Assembly (NCBI RefSeq): GCF_019457535.1 | Contig: NZ_CP080417.1 | Span: 2,790,001-2,854,000, forward strand | Direction of reading: 5' to 3' | Length of the DNA: 64,000 bases | Source: Shewanella halotolerans | GTDB lineage: Bacteria > Pseudomonadota > Gammaproteobacteria > Enterobacterales > Shewanellaceae | In this document: piece after piece, positions 44,280-54,547 of the stretch | Layout of the letters: every line of letters starts with the position of its first letter | How positions within the stretch are numbered: position 1 is the first letter of the stretch | Notes under the pieces: generated by a model | The model's database searches: none | What the model saw: only the letters and a program-made list of their open reading frames with translations | What the model was told of the DNA's origin: nothing | Made by a program: the position numbers and the translations under genes

Positions 44280-47200
44280 TTACTTTACTAAACTGGATAT
44301 CAGCGCTCGCAGCGCCGCGGGTTTAACCATCTTGGCCATATAGTGATAGCCGCGCTGCTGCACATCTTCCACCAAGTCTTTACGGGTATTGGCGGTGATC
44401 AAGATCCCCGGCAGATGAGCGCCATAGAGGGCACGGATCCCGTCCATGGCATCGACGCCATTTTGGCCATGATCCAGATGGTAGTCCGCCAGCACGATAT
44501 CGGGTGCCACCCCCTTGAGCCCAAGCTTGATGCGGGCATCGGCGAGATCGCTGGCGCAGATCACCTCACACTGCCAGCGACTGAGCAGGCTCTCAAGCCC
44601 TGCCAGGATCGCCTCTTCGTTATCGATACAGAGTACCTTCACCCCGGCCAGCGGCTGCATAACAGGATTGGCCTTCTTGGGCAGAGCCACCTTGGCCTTC
44701 TCCCCAAGCGGCACTGTGATAGAAAACATGGAGCCTAACCCTAGCTTGGAAACCACCTTAATGTCATGGCCCAGCACCCGGGCGATGCGATCGGCGATGG
44801 CTAGCCCTAAGCCTAAACCGCTGACGCTCTTACTCTCAGGGTTTTCCAAACGCTTGAACTCCTTAAAGATCTCTCCCAGCTCCTGCTCGTCGATGCCGCA
44901 GCCGGTGTCGATCACCTGGATCTCCAGCGCCCCGGCGCGGTGACGACAGCCCAGCAGTACCCGGTTGCCCTTGGCATAACGATAGGCGTTGGTGAGAAAG
45001 TTCTGCAGCACCCGCCTGAGCAGGCTGAGATCTGAGCTGATGATGCTGGAGCTGGCCACCATGGAAAACTTGATGCCGTAATCCTTGGCCATGGCATCGA
45101 ACTCCACCGCTAAGCCTTCCAGCAACTCGGCCACCGAGAAGTCGCGGCGGTTTACTTCCACCATGCCGGAATCTAGCTTAGAGATATCCAGTAGATCCGT
45201 CAGCAGCTCGCCGGCTATTTTGAGTGAGCTATTGACATGAGAGAGCGTGGTGCGCCCCTCCTGATCCAGATTCGGGTATTGCGCCAGAGACGCCGTAAAC
45301 AGACGGGCGGCGTTAAGCGGCTGCATCAGGTCGTGCCCGACGGCGGCCAGGAAACGGCTCTTGGAGGCGTTAGCATTCTCCTCCTGAGCCTTGGCCTCAA
45401 GTAGCTGGCTGTTGAGCAGCGCCAGCTCATAGGTACGCTCCTTCACCCTGGCCTCCAAGGTCTCATTGACCTCCTGCAGTGCTCTGGCCTGCTCGCGGTA
45501 CTGAGTAATATCAGTAAAGGTCATCACAAAACCACCACTGGGCATAGGATTACCCTGGATCTTGATCACCTTGCCATCCTGACGCTCACGCTCTGACACA
45601 TGTGGGGTGCCGTTACGCATATGCTGCACCCGCTTGGCCACCTGCTCCTCCACATCCCCGGGGCCGCAGTAGCCGCGCTCGGCATTGAAACGCACCACAT
45701 CGGCGATGGGCATGCCCGCCTGCAGGAAATCTTCCGGGTAATCGTAGAGCTCCACATACTTGTAGTTCCAGGCCACCAGATTCAGTTCCTTGTCCACCAC
45801 GCTCATCCCCTCATAGGCGTGCTCTATGGCGCCCCTGAGCATATCCTGGCTGAGGATGATCTTTGATGAGGCCTCATCCACCAAGCTGAACACCTCATCC
45901 AGAGCGAGGTCACGCCCCTGCAGCACAGAGTCCATCACCAAGGAGGCGCTGGAGCCCCCCAGGACGCCGGCCAACATATGTTCGGTGTGAGCAATCAATT
46001 CCGGCGAGGCCACCTTGTGCCAGCTGTCGCTGCGCACCGCCTCATCGGAGAAGCGGGAGAAACTCTCGTAGGCCCGGGTGGGACTGACGAAGCGGCTGGC
46101 CAAGATCAAGAGATCCTGCTGAGAGATGGGCGATGCCTTGCGGTTACTGGTGTTTTTCAGCTCCCCCGGCGTCACGAAGGCGCTGGCCTGGATACGCTCA
46201 GCCACCCCGGCGCGAAACCAGATAGAGCCCAGCACATAACAGGCAAGGTTTGCCAGCAGCGCGGTGAGAATGTCACGAATGTTGGGGTTGATACTGTCGA
46301 GCAGCGCCAGCTCGCCGCCAAACACCCCCTGACTGTCGCTCATCCCCTGCACCAGTATGTAACACCAGAGGCCGAAGCCGACGATAAGCCCCAAATACAC
46401 CCCGCCGCGATTGCCGTGCTTCCAGTACATGCCACCGATCAGCGCGGGCGCGAGCTGGGCAAAGGCGCCGAAGGAGAGCATGCCCAGCGCCGAGAGCGAA
46501 TCGCTGTTCATGAAGGAGAGGTAACTGAAATAACCTAGCCCCAAGATAAGGACTATGGCGATGCGACGGGCATTGAGCAGGAACTGAGAGAACTGGCTGA
46601 AGTTTTTCTGACGGATCTTGCCCGAGTGCAACATCAGAGGCACCAGCCACTCGTTACTCACCATGACGCTGATGGTCACCACGGCAACGATCACCATGCC
46701 AGTCGCCGCCGACAGCGTCCCAAGCAGGGCAATCACCGCCAGCATGGGCTGATCCAGCGCCAAAGGTAGATTGATCACATAGGTATCGGCCGACACGCTA
46801 TCCCCCAGCATCAACTTACCCGCCAGAGCGAGCGGTGCCACAAACATGCCGAAGAGGAGCAGGTAGATAGGAAACAGATACTTGGCCTTAACTAGGGTGG
46901 GTTCATCCTTACACTCCACCATCATCACGTGAAACTGGCGCGGCATGCAGAGAAACGCCGCCATGCCCACCAACAGCTGGGGCATCAGGTTTTCAAGTCG
47001 CAGCTCGGGATTATTGATCAACTGACGCTCGGTGGCCTGGGCCCAGATATCGCCGAAGCCATCGAAGAAGCCAAAGCTGATCACGCCGCCCACCAAGAGG
47101 AAGGCCGCCAGTTTCACTAGGGACTCGAAGGCGATCGCCAGCATCATGCCCGGGTTGTGTTCGGTCGCATCCAGCTTACGAGTACCAAACAGGATGGCAA

Positions 47201-47702
47201 ACATCGCTAGTATGCCGGTGACGATCAGCGAGACCCAGGCGCCATCGTATTGGGCGTCTTCGGGCTGAAACAGGTTGAGGCTGAACACCATGGCTTTAAG
47301 CTGCAGGGCGATATAGGGCATGATGCCGAACAGGGCGATCAGGGTGACGATGGCGGCGATGGTCTGTGACTTACCGTAACGGGCGGCAATAAAATCGGCC
47401 ACCGAGGTGATGTTTTGCGCCTTGGAGACGATCACCATCTTGCGCAGCAAACCGAAGCCGAAGGTAAAGATGAGTATGGGACCGACGAAGATAGGCAGGA
47501 AGGACCAGAGATCCTGAGCCGACTGACCAACTGTACCGAGAAAGCTCCAAGAGGAGCAGTAAACCGCTAAACTTAAACCATAAATCCAGGTCTGTATCTT
47601 CTTGGTGATCCGCCCAAACCAGCGCTCCGCTCCCCAGGCCAACAGGAAGAGTAGCGACACGTATAACAGGGCGATCACGCCGACAACCAGAGTCAGATTC
47701 AT
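44280..47702 (-). CDS. crbS: sodium/solute symporter-hybrid sensor kinase, CrbS-like
   Basis: 1140 residues. The first about 500 are a PutP-like SSS transporter with about 13 membrane helices; then a PAS domain (AYEGMSVVDKELNLVAWNYKYVELYDYPEDF), a HisKA domain with phospho-His in AAVGHDLMQPLN, an HATPase domain (NFLTNAYRYAKGN, DTGCGIDEQE, GLGLGLAI) and a C-terminal receiver (VLCIDNEE, Asp in VLADYHLD). This architecture is that of CrbS/MxtR, which senses or transports short carboxylic acids and controls acs. It diverges from acs; the CrbR-like regulator is 7 kb away. Confidence 0.9.
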   Translation of the reverse strand: MNLTLVVGVIALLYVSLLFLLAWGAERWFGRITKKIQTWIYGLSLAVYCSSWSFLGTVGQSAQDLWSFLPIFVGPILIFTFGFGLLRKMVIVSKAQNITSVADFIAARYGKSQTIAAIVTLIALFGIMPYIALQLKAMVFSLNLFQPEDAQYDGAWVSLIVTGILAMFAILFGTRKLDATEHNPGMMLAIAFESLVKLAAFLLVGGVISFGFFDGFGDIWAQATERQLINNPELRLENLMPQLLVGMAAFLCMPRQFHVMMVECKDEPTLVKAKYLFPIYLLLFGMFVAPLALAGKLMLGDSVSADTYVINLPLALDQPMLAVIALLGTLSAATGMVIVAVVTISVMVSNEWLVPLMLHSGKIRQKNFSQFSQFLLNARRIAIVLILGLGYFSYLSFMNSDSLSALGMLSFGAFAQLAPALIGGMYWKHGNRGGVYLGLIVGFGLWCYILVQGMSDSQGVFGGELALLDSINPNIRDILTALLANLACYVLGSIWFRAGVAERIQASAFVTPGELKNTSNRKASPISQQDLLILASRFVSPTRAYESFSRFSDEAVRSDSWHKVASPELIAHTEHMLAGVLGGSSASLVMDSVLQGRDLALDEVFSLVDEASSKIILSQDMLRGAIEHAYEGMSVVDKELNLVAWNYKYVELYDYPEDFLQAGMPIADVVRFNAERGYCGPGDVEEQVAKRVQHMRNGTPHVSERERQDGKVIKIQGNPMPSGGFVMTFTDITQYREQARALQEVNETLEARVKERTYELALLNSQLLEAKAQEENANASKSRFLAAVGHDLMQPLNAARLFTASLAQYPNLDQEGRTTLSHVNSSLKIAGELLTDLLDISKLDSGMVEVNRRDFSVAELLEGLAVEFDAMAKDYGIKFSMVASSSIISSDLSLLRRVLQNFLTNAYRYAKGNRVLLGCRHRAGALEIQVIDTGCGIDEQELGEIFKEFKRLENPESKSVSGLGLGLAIADRIARVLGHDIKVVSKLGLGSMFSITVPLGEKAKVALPKKANPVMQPLAGVKVLCIDNEEAILAGLESLLSRWQCEVICASDLADARIKLGLKGVAPDIVLADYHLDHGQNGVDAMDGIRALYGAHLPGILITANTRKDLVEDVQQRGYHYMAKMVKPAALRALISSLVK

Positions 47703-47800
47703 AGCAATTCCAATTCTTTTAATTATTCTGCGCTAAATACTAGCTTAAATCTCGTGCAAATATAATCACAACAGACTAAAAATAAAGGATATTTTTTTAC

Positions 47801-47814
47801 TAGACCAAGGTCTA
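47801..47814. promoter_or_regulatory. palindrome between crbS and acs, candidate CrbR site
   Basis: TAGACCAAGGTCTA: 6-bp inverted arms around AA, 67 nt before the acs ATG. Shares AGACCAAGGTC with the site before the porin and the core TAGAC-N4-GTCTA with the site before the CrbR-like gene. Confidence 0.65.
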
Positions 47815-47880
47815 ATAGAGGTAAATAGCCTAAGCATTCCATACTTTATCTACGCACAATTAGAAATAAAAGGAAGTCAG

Positions 47881-49833
47881 ATGAGCACCCAGTCTCTCTA
47901 CAAAGTTCCAAGCGAAATCGCGGCAAACGCCCATATTAATGACGAGAAATATAAGAAGATGTATCAGGAATCTGTGGTTAACCCCGAAGGTTTCTGGAGA
48001 GAGCATGGCCAGCGCATCGATTGGATGAAGCCTTTTACTAAGGTCAAGAAAACCTCCTTCGACGATCACAACCTGTCGATCAACTGGTTCTATGACGGCA
48101 CCCTTAACGCCTCGGTCAACTGTCTCGATAGACACCTGGCCGACAACGCCGATAAGCTGGCCATCATCTGGGAAGGTGATGACGCGGCCGATCAACGCAC
48201 TCTCACCTATGGCGAGCTCCATACAGAGGTGTGTAAGTTTGCCAACGCCCTGCGCAGCCAAGGGGTGCGTCGTGGTGACGTGGTCACCGTATACATGCCA
48301 ATGGTGCCCGAGGCTGCCGTGGTCATGCTGGCCTGTGCCCGCATCGGCGCCATCCACTCTGTGGTGTTCGGTGGCTTCTCGCCGGACTCTATCGCCTCAC
48401 GGGTGATCGACGGCAAGTCAAAAGTTGTGATCACCGCCGACGAAGGCGTGCGCGGTGGCCGCACTATCCCACTAAAAGCCAATATAGATGAGGCCCTCTC
48501 TCACCCAGACGTAACCTGTGTCGAGAAGGTGATCGTGCTTGAGCGTACCGGCAATCCCGTCAACTGGGTTGAAGGACGCGACATCAAGTGGGCGTCACTA
48601 ATGGAGACCGCCTCAGAGCACTGCGTGGCCGAAGAGATGGGCGCCGAAGACCCCCTCTTCCTGCTCTATACCTCTGGCTCTACCGGTAACCCTAAGGGCG
48701 TGCTGCACACCACAGGTGGTTACCTGGTCTATGCCTCGATGACCCACGAATATGTGTTTGACTACAAAGAGGGTGAGATCTACTGGTGTACCGCCGACGT
48801 GGGTTGGATCACCGGTCACTCCTACATGGTCTATGGCCCGCTGGCTAACGGCGCGACCATATTGATCCACGAAGGTATCCCTAACTACCCAAGCCCGGCT
48901 CGTCTGGGTGAGATGATCGACCGCCACAAGGTCAACATTCTCTACACGGCGCCGACACTGATCCGTGCTCTGATGGCAGAAGGCAAGGAGCAGTTCGATA
49001 GTTTCGATGGCAGCTCGCTGCGCATCATGGGCTCTGTGGGTGAACCTATTAACCCAGAGGCCTGGCGCTGGTACCACGAGGTGATTGGCCATGAGAACTG
49101 CCCTATCGTCGATACCTGGTGGCAAACCGAAACCGGCGGCATCCTGATCTCGCCACTACCGGGCGCCACAGATACCAAGCCAGGTTCAGCCACTCGCCCC
49201 TTCTTCGGCGTGCAGCCAGCCTTGGTGGACAACATGGGTAACATCATAGATGGCGCGGCCGAGGGTAACCTGGTGATCCTCGACTCCTGGCCTGGACAGA
49301 TGCGCACAGTATACGGCGACCATGACAGATTTGCGCTGACCTACTTCAAGACCTTCCGTGGCATGTACTTTACCGGTGACGGTGCTCGCCGCGATGAAGA
49401 TGGCTACTACTGGATCACAGGCCGTGTCGATGACGTGATTAACGTATCTGGCCATCGTCTGGGTACCGCCGAGGTCGAGAGTGCCCTGGTGGCTCACGAG
49501 CATGTCGCCGAGGCCGCCGTAGTGGGTTATCCTCACGACATCAAGGGTCAAGGCATCTATGCCTATGTCACTCTGACCAAGGGCACTCAGGAAAGCGAAG
49601 AGCTGCGTCAGGAGCTGCGTCAGTGGGTCAGAAAAGAGATTGGCGCCCTGGCGACGCCGGATCTGATCCAGTGGGCAGGCGGTTTGCCTAAGACACGTTC
49701 AGGCAAGATCATGCGCCGTTTCCTGCGTAAGATCGCCGCCAACGAAGTGACCAACTTAGGTGATGCATCGACACTCGCCGATCCAGCGGTGATCGACACC
49801 CTGATTGAGACACGTCTCAACCGCAGCGAATAA
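47881..49833 (+). CDS. acs: acetyl-CoA synthetase
   Basis: Activates acetate to acetyl-CoA through acetyl-AMP. 650 residues. ATP motif [19 protein letters not shown] and the C-terminal [10 protein letters not shown]; the Lys of the latter is K609, the site acetylated to switch off Acs in other bacteria. Upstream GGAAG ribosome site. Divergent CrbS-like kinase and a palindrome in the shared gap point to acetate-responsive control. Confidence 0.98.
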   Translation: MSTQSLYKVPSEIAANAHINDEKYKKMYQESVVNPEGFWREHGQRIDWMKPFTKVKKTSFDDHNLSINWFYDGTLNASVNCLDRHLADNADKLAIIWEGDDAADQRTLTYGELHTEVCKFANALRSQGVRRGDVVTVYMPMVPEAAVVMLACARIGAIHSVVFGGFSPDSIASRVIDGKSKVVITADEGVRGGRTIPLKANIDEALSHPDVTCVEKVIVLERTGNPVNWVEGRDIKWASLMETASEHCVAEEMGAEDPLFLLYTSGSTGNPKGVLHTTGGYLVYASMTHEYVFDYKEGEIYWCTADVGWITGHSYMVYGPLANGATILIHEGIPNYPSPARLGEMIDRHKVNILYTAPTLIRALMAEGKEQFDSFDGSSLRIMGSVGEPINPEAWRWYHEVIGHENCPIVDTWWQTETGGILISPLPGATDTKPGSATRPFFGVQPALVDNMGNIIDGAAEGNLVILDSWPGQMRTVYGDHDRFALTYFKTFRGMYFTGDGARRDEDGYYWITGRVDDVINVSGHRLGTAEVESALVAHEHVAEAAVVGYPHDIKGQGIYAYVTLTKGTQESEELRQELRQWVRKEIGALATPDLIQWAGGLPKTRSGKIMRRFLRKIAANEVTNLGDASTLADPAVIDTLIETRLNRSE

Positions 49834-49862
49834 CCTTTTTGCTGAATTTGATTCTCTCTTCT

Positions 49863-49887
49863 AGCCCCTCTTCGAGGGGCTTTTTTT
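49863..49887 (+). terminator. terminator after acs
   Basis: AGCCCCTC/GAGGGGCT stem, TTC loop, T7. Confidence 0.88.
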
Positions 49888-49956
49888 ATATCTCCCCTAG
49901 CCGCTACCAAGCTGCACTGCTATCCTGACAGCCCCAATCACAGACCATCAATCGCC

Positions 49957-51696
49957 TTGCAACTCAGAGATTATCAACGCCAAGCCGTGGATGCGGCCGT
50001 CGACCACTTTAAGCGCAGCGATGACTCCGCCCTGCTCGTCCTCCCGACCGGAGCAGGCAAGAGTATCGTCATCGCAGAGCTTGCCCGCATCGCCAAGGGG
50101 CGCACCTTGGTGCTCACCCACGTAAAAGAGCTGGTAGCGCAAAACGCCGAGAAGGTTGGATTACTGACCGATGAGGCCAGTATCTTTTCCGCCGGCCTGA
50201 AACAAAAATCGACGCGCAACAAGACGGTGGTGGCCAGCATTCAATCGGCGGTGCGTAACCCCAAGCAATTTGATGAGCCCTGTTCCCTAGTGATCATCGA
50301 TGAGTGCCACCGGGTCTCCAATGAGAAAGAGAGCCAGTATCAGCAGCTACTCAGCCATCTCAGGACCCAGAATCCGAAACTCAGGTTGCTGGGCCTGACG
50401 GCAACCCCCTATCGTCTGGGCAGCGGTTGGATCTATCGCTATCACTACCATGGCAAGATTGGCAATATCGAGCAGCCGGTGTTCGAGCACTGTATCTTCG
50501 AGTTGCCGATGCGCCCGCTGATCAAACAAGGCTTTCTGACACCGCCCAAGGTGCTCGACGGTCTGTCGGCCCAATATGATTTCAGCGAGCTCTCACCCAA
50601 TGCAAGTGGCGAATACAGTGAGGCCGAAGTCGACTCACTGCTGCATCACGCGGGCCGCGCCACCAAGGCAATTGTGGAGCAGATTAAACAGCTCACCAAC
50701 ACCCGCGCCGGCACCATCATCTTCGCGGCGACCGTACGTCATGCACAAGAGATCATGACGCTGCTGGACAGCCCCGAGGCGGGGCTAATCACCGCAGATA
50801 CACCTAGCCAGGAGCGCGATGCCATTATCGATGCCTTCAAACACCGCGAGCTCAGCTACCTGGTCAATGTTGCGGTACTCACCACAGGTTTCGACGCCCC
50901 CCATGTGGATCTCATCGCCATCTTGAGGCCCACGGCTTCGGTGAGTCTGTTCCAGCAGATGGTCGGCCGGGGGCTGAGGATCAGCGAAGGCAAGCGGGAT
51001 TGCTTAGTGATCGACTACGCCGCTAACGGCTTCGACCTCTTCTTTCCCGAGGTCGGTCGTCCCAAACCCGACAGCAAGAGCGTGCCTGTGCAGGTCCCCT
51101 GCCCCGAGTGTGGCTTTGCCAACATCTTCTGGGGGCTGGTCGATGATGATGGCGATATTATCGAACACTTCGGACGACGCTGTCAGGCCGTGATCGATAA
51201 CGGCGACAGCAAGCACCAATGCGACTTTCGATTCCGCTCCAAGGCCTGCCCAAATTGCGGTGAAGAGAATGATATTGCCGCCAAGGTGTGCCAGCATTGT
51301 CAGTCAACGCTTATAGACCCGGACAAGCGTCTTAAAGAGGTGCTACAACAGAAACATCATCACCTGTTCCGCTGCCAGGAGATGCTGTTTGAGGCCGACA
51401 ACGACAGGCTCAGGGTGCGTTACCTGGATATCGAGGGCAACGATTTCTGCTGCTACTTCAATTTTGCCACCAAGGCGCAGATCCGCGCCTTCTATGGCGC
51501 CTTTGTGTATCAACACACGCGCACACCAGGCCAGAAACAACCCACCTTTAACAAGGTCGACCAGGTGATCGCTGCGCGGGACCATTTTCGCATGCCGGAT
51601 CTGTTGCTCCTCAAGAAGGGCAAACGCGGCTGGGAACTTGTCGAGCGTTTCTTCGACTATCGGGGTCGATTCGACAGCCAGCATAAGTTTGTATGA
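49957..51696 (+). CDS. radD: RadD (YejH) superfamily 2 helicase-like ATPase
   Basis: 579 residues. Walker A LPTGAGKS at residues 29-36, DECH box at 115-118, motif III in LGLTATPYRLG, motif VI in QMVGRGLR. Two Cys clusters (CPECGFAN, then CPNCGEEN with CQHC) form the zinc part, as in E. coli RadD, which helps RecA-mediated DNA repair. TTG start, with no strong ribosome site. No restriction-modification genes are nearby, which argues against a type I/III subunit. Confidence 0.9.
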   Translation: MQLRDYQRQAVDAAVDHFKRSDDSALLVLPTGAGKSIVIAELARIAKGRTLVLTHVKELVAQNAEKVGLLTDEASIFSAGLKQKSTRNKTVVASIQSAVRNPKQFDEPCSLVIIDECHRVSNEKESQYQQLLSHLRTQNPKLRLLGLTATPYRLGSGWIYRYHYHGKIGNIEQPVFEHCIFELPMRPLIKQGFLTPPKVLDGLSAQYDFSELSPNASGEYSEAEVDSLLHHAGRATKAIVEQIKQLTNTRAGTIIFAATVRHAQEIMTLLDSPEAGLITADTPSQERDAIIDAFKHRELSYLVNVAVLTTGFDAPHVDLIAILRPTASVSLFQQMVGRGLRISEGKRDCLVIDYAANGFDLFFPEVGRPKPDSKSVPVQVPCPECGFANIFWGLVDDDGDIIEHFGRRCQAVIDNGDSKHQCDFRFRSKACPNCGEENDIAAKVCQHCQSTLIDPDKRLKEVLQQKHHHLFRCQEMLFEADNDRLRVRYLDIEGNDFCCYFNFATKAQIRAFYGAFVYQHTRTPGQKQPTFNKVDQVIAARDHFRMPDLLLLKKGKRGWELVERFFDYRGRFDSQHKFV

Positions 51697-51761
51697 TCTG
51701 TCATATGCAAACCCAGCCGGCCTATGGTATAAAGTCACCAACATTTACTTCTGGAGCGAAT

Positions 51762-52019
51762 ATGTTTGTTGTAATTTTCGGCCGTCCAGGCTGCCCTTAC
51801 TGCGTTAGAGCCGTTCAACTGTCAGAGCAACTGGTTGAATCTCGCGATGATTTTAAATTCAAGTATGTCGATATTCATGCAGAGGGTATCACCAAGGCCG
51901 ATCTGGAAAAGACGGTAGGCAAGCCAGTTGAAACCGTGCCACAGATCTTCATCGATCAAGAGCATATCGGTGGCTGCACCGAATTTGAACAATATGTTCG
52001 CGACAACAATTTGCTGTAA
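51762..52019 (+). CDS. grxA: glutaredoxin 1 (GrxA)
   Basis: 85 residues; active site CPYC at 11-14; TVPQIFIDQEHIGGCTEF is the glutathione-binding region. Start at 51762 behind TGGAG. The frame is open 23 codons further up but that overlaps radD. Reduces disulfides, including ribonucleotide reductase, with glutathione. Confidence 0.95.
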   Translation: MFVVIFGRPGCPYCVRAVQLSEQLVESRDDFKFKYVDIHAEGITKADLEKTVGKPVETVPQIFIDQEHIGGCTEFEQYVRDNNLL

Positions 52020-52030
52020 TTGAGGCAAAG

Positions 52031-52056
52031 AAAAAGGAGGCTAAGCCTCCTTTTTT
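52031..52056. terminator. terminator between grxA and the porin gene
   Basis: AAAAAGGAGGC/GCCTCCTTTTT with a TAA loop, symmetrical A and T flanks. Confidence 0.87.
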
Positions 52057-52072
52057 ATACTCTCTTCACGCC

Positions 52073-53215
52073 CTAGAGCACATATTTCACCGAGAACATC
52101 ACACGATTCAACTCGCCCTTGTCCCCATTTTGTTTGGTGTTCTCAGCATACATATATTCCACCCCAACCGTCATAGGTTTCACAGGTGAATAGAGCAGGT
52201 TAATGTAGCCTGAGTAAGACTCTTCGTTCACCGCGCCACCGGTTAAGGCCACATCGTTATCGGCCTTGAAGCCTGACAGGGTAAAGCTTGAACGCCATTT
52301 ATCGTTCCACCAATGACGGTATGAGGCAAAGCCGCCGTAAGAACTGATGGTCTTGATGTCACCATCGGCGTCCAGCACACCGGCATTGGCATAGTTAAGC
52401 GCCATGTAACGCCCTAAACCATCACCGGCGGTCGCCGATAGTTTAAGATCATCGTCACCGACAGGGATCACCCCAGTAAAGTTTACGCCATAGCCCATGG
52501 TCTGAGAATCTATACCGTTCTTCTCAAGGTTAAGTTGACGCGCAATACCAGCCAGCGTGAACTTTGCACCACCTTGGGTCTTGAAGTTATAACGCGCCAC
52601 GAAATCTGGCACTATGCCACTACCGCTAGTGATGCGCGCTCCACCTGTATTAGGCGTCACTGTGGTTTCAGGGTTCTCGAGTGCAAACTGGAAGCCACCA
52701 TTGGTGTATCTAACCTGCGTCTGGCGCACAAAAGGCGTACCTTCTGCCGCCCCCACGAAATCGAGGTTCTCGGGCAAAGAGCCTGGATTCATGAAGGTAC
52801 TCCAGGTCTGACCCACGGTCCAATTATCGTAACTCACGAATGCATGACGAATACGAGGAGAGTAGCTGTTCGATACCCTCTCGTTGCCGTCTGTATGGGT
52901 CATGAAGTCCAGCTCGATGAAACCAGTCAGCTTGTGACCGTCGAGATCTGTCGTTGTCTTAAAATTAAAGCGAGACTCTCTCGCTTGGAAATCTACAACT
53001 TGTTTGCCATTGCCCGGCGTACCGTAAATGGTGCCTGGAACATAAAACTGGCGAGAAAGATTGCCTGAGTCCGGTGCGCCATTGCTGTAGTCACTGAACA
53101 TGACATCGGCCTTCACATAGCCACCAAACTTGAACTCTGTCTCAGCCATAGCGGCACTGGAACCTAGCGCCAGTAAGGTCGCCGCAGCCAGCAAAGACAC
53201 TTTTGCGTTTTTCAT
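52073..53215 (-). CDS. DcaP-like outer-membrane porin
   Basis: 380 residues. Signal peptide 1-24 ending AAMA; then a beta-barrel with alternating strands and Tyr/Trp-rich turns, final strand RVMFSVKYVL ending in a hydrophobic residue as usual for barrel assembly. FKFGGYVKADVMFSDYSNG and the FYVPGTIYG region recall DcaP-like porins, which pass dicarboxylates in Acinetobacter. A CrbR-like site upstream suggests uptake of small organic acids, by inference. Confidence 0.85.
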   Translation of the reverse strand: MKNAKVSLLAAATLLALGSSAAMAETEFKFGGYVKADVMFSDYSNGAPDSGNLSRQFYVPGTIYGTPGNGKQVVDFQARESRFNFKTTTDLDGHKLTGFIELDFMTHTDGNERVSNSYSPRIRHAFVSYDNWTVGQTWSTFMNPGSLPENLDFVGAAEGTPFVRQTQVRYTNGGFQFALENPETTVTPNTGGARITSGSGIVPDFVARYNFKTQGGAKFTLAGIARQLNLEKNGIDSQTMGYGVNFTGVIPVGDDDLKLSATAGDGLGRYMALNYANAGVLDADGDIKTISSYGGFASYRHWWNDKWRSSFTLSGFKADNDVALTGGAVNEESYSGYINLLYSPVKPMTVGVEYMYAENTKQNGDKGELNRVMFSVKYVL

Positions 53216-53567
53216 CTGTCCTCTCCCTTTTTCATTATTATCGCAATGAATATGACGGAGTTAACAAACAAGTAACATTAGCAAAACGTCTATAAGACCA
53301 AGGTCGAACAGGCATAGCTAATATGCGTGAAGTAGCTAGTGAATTAGTCTAGGTCTGGGCAAATGCAATCTGAACAGCAAACTCAACTCAAAGTTACGAG
53401 GAAAAATCAGGCGGTTAATGCATAGGGACTTAGCACTAAATCAGAAATGAGAGATAATAGATCAATATTTAAATAGCTTAGGAATTTAATAACTTATTAA
53501 TTGAACCACTTAGGATTGAATAGCAAGAGGAATACTAGGTAGTGAAGGAATTAAATATCAAGAGAAG
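53216..53567. other. 352-bp AT-rich gap upstream of the porin gene
   Basis: Contains the porin promoter region, the palindrome at 53295-53306 and a second cluster of GTCTA/GGTCT half-sites at 53344-53357. The part from about 53390 to 53567 is AT-rich; I see no gene and no clear terminator for the tRNA array that ends at 53568. Confidence 0.6.
53295..53306. promoter_or_regulatory. candidate CrbR-like site upstream of the porin
   Basis: AGACCAAGGTCG shares 11 identical bases with the palindrome upstream of acs. It lies 80 nt before the porin ATG, close to the 67-nt distance seen at acs. Confidence 0.5.
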
Positions 53568-53643
53568 TGGTGGGTCGTGAAGGATTCGAACCTTCGACCA
53601 ATTGGTTAAAAGCCAACTGCTCTACCGACTGAGCTAACGACCC
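53568..53643 (-). tRNA. tRNA-Lys(UUU), copy 1 (last in transcription order)
   Basis: 76 nt with encoded CCA. GGGTCGT acceptor, anticodon loop CTTTTAA (anticodon TTT), T loop TTCGAAT. All arms pair. Lowest-coordinate member of the array. Confidence 0.97.
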
Positions 53644-53681
53644 ATCTTGGATGTCTAACTGTTTAGCCACTGTCAGAGAAG

Positions 53682-53780
53682 TGGTGGGTCGTGAAGGATT
53701 CGAACCTTCGACCAATGTGGAGTTAAAAAGTAAAGCCAACAGCCTCTTTGCTTTAAAAGCATCGACTGAGCCAACAACTT
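53682..53780 (-). pseudogene. tRNA-Lys-like degenerate element P1
   Basis: The last 34 nt, from TTGGTCGAAGG through CCA, are identical to tRNA-Lys. The 5' part is altered: the acceptor begins AAGTTGT (two mismatches and a wobble), the D loop has 14 extra nt with a GCTTT/AAAGC hairpin, and the anticodon loop has 9 extra nt so the stem cannot close. Total 99 nt instead of 76. Confidence 0.85.
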
Positions 53781-53817
53781 TCCAAATCCTTCTCTTGATT
53801 TAACCACCTAGAGAAAG

Positions 53818-53893
53818 TGGTGGGTCGTGAAGGATTCGAACCTTCGACCAATTGGTTAAAAGCCAACTGCTCTACCGACTGAGCTAACGACCC
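53818..53893 (-). tRNA. tRNA-Lys(UUU), copy 2
   Basis: 76 nt, identical to copy 1 throughout the gene, CCA encoded. Confidence 0.97.
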
Positions 53894-53931
53894 ATCTTGG
53901 ATGTCTAACTGTTTAACCACTGTCAGGAAAG

Positions 53932-54030
53932 TGGTGGGTCGTGAAGGATTCGAACCTTCGACCAATGTGGAGTTAAAAAGTAAAGCCAACTGTCTCTTTG
54001 CTTTAAAAGCATCGACTGAGCTAACAACTT
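53932..54030 (-). pseudogene. tRNA-Lys-like degenerate element P2
   Basis: 99 nt, same plan as P1 with a few point differences (5' part AAGTTGTTAGCTCAG, closer to the intact gene). The 3' half is intact. Confidence 0.85.
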
Positions 54031-54067
54031 TTCAAGCCCTTCTCTTGATTTAACCACCTAGATAAAG

Positions 54068-54143
54068 TGGTGGGTCGTGAAGGATTCGAACCTTCGACCA
54101 ATTGGTTAAAAGCCAACTGCTCTACCGACTGAGCTAACGACCC
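54068..54143 (-). tRNA. tRNA-Lys(UUU), copy 3
   Basis: 76 nt, identical to copy 1, CCA encoded. Confidence 0.97.
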
Positions 54144-54182
54144 ATCTTGGAATGCCTAACTGTTTAACCACTGCTAGAAAAG

Positions 54183-54281
54183 TGGTGGGTCGTGAAGGAT
54201 TCGAACCTTCGACCAATGTGGAGTTAAAAAGTAAAGCCAACTGCCTCTTTGCTTTAAAAGCATCGACTAAGCTAACAACTT
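54183..54281 (-). pseudogene. tRNA-Lys-like degenerate element P3
   Basis: 99 nt, same plan as P1 and P2; a further change in the D arm (GCTTAGTCG). Confidence 0.85.
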
Positions 54282-54318
54282 TCCAAGCCCTTCTCTTGAT
54301 TTAACCACCTAGATAAAG

Positions 54319-54394
54319 TGGTGGGTCGTGAAGGATTCGAACCTTCGACCAATTGGTTAAAAGCCAACTGCTCTACCGACTGAGCTAACGACCC
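54319..54394 (-). tRNA. tRNA-Lys(UUU), copy 4
   Basis: 76 nt, identical to copy 1, CCA encoded. Confidence 0.97.
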
Positions 54395-54433
54395 ATCTTG
54401 GAATGCCTAACTGTTTAACCACTGCTAGAAAAG

Positions 54434-54509
54434 TGGTGGGTCGTGAAGGATTCGAACCTTCGACCAATTGGTTAAAAGCCAACTGCTCTACCGACTGAGC
54501 TAACGACCC
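54434..54509 (-). tRNA. tRNA-Lys(UUU), copy 5
   Basis: 76 nt, identical to copy 1. It lies 115 nt from copy 4, the distance normally occupied by a degenerate element. Confidence 0.97.
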
Positions 54510-54547
54510 ATGTTATTGATACTGATGAAGCTTAACCGTGTATCAGA

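Noticed and set aside
44280..47702. Hybrid kinase as two fused genes by sequencing error
   Set aside because: SSS-PAS-kinase-receiver is a known natural architecture (CrbS/MxtR type) and the frame is uninterrupted.
49957..51696. Helicase as part of a restriction or phage-defence system
   Set aside because: Motifs and zinc clusters match RadD along the full length and the neighbours are housekeeping genes; no methyltransferase or nuclease gene is nearby.
53551..53989. Minus-strand reading frames beginning MALLFNSTLVEGSNPSRP
   Set aside because: They are translations of the repeated tRNA-Lys sequence and spacers, with no ribosome site; the tRNA genes explain the DNA.
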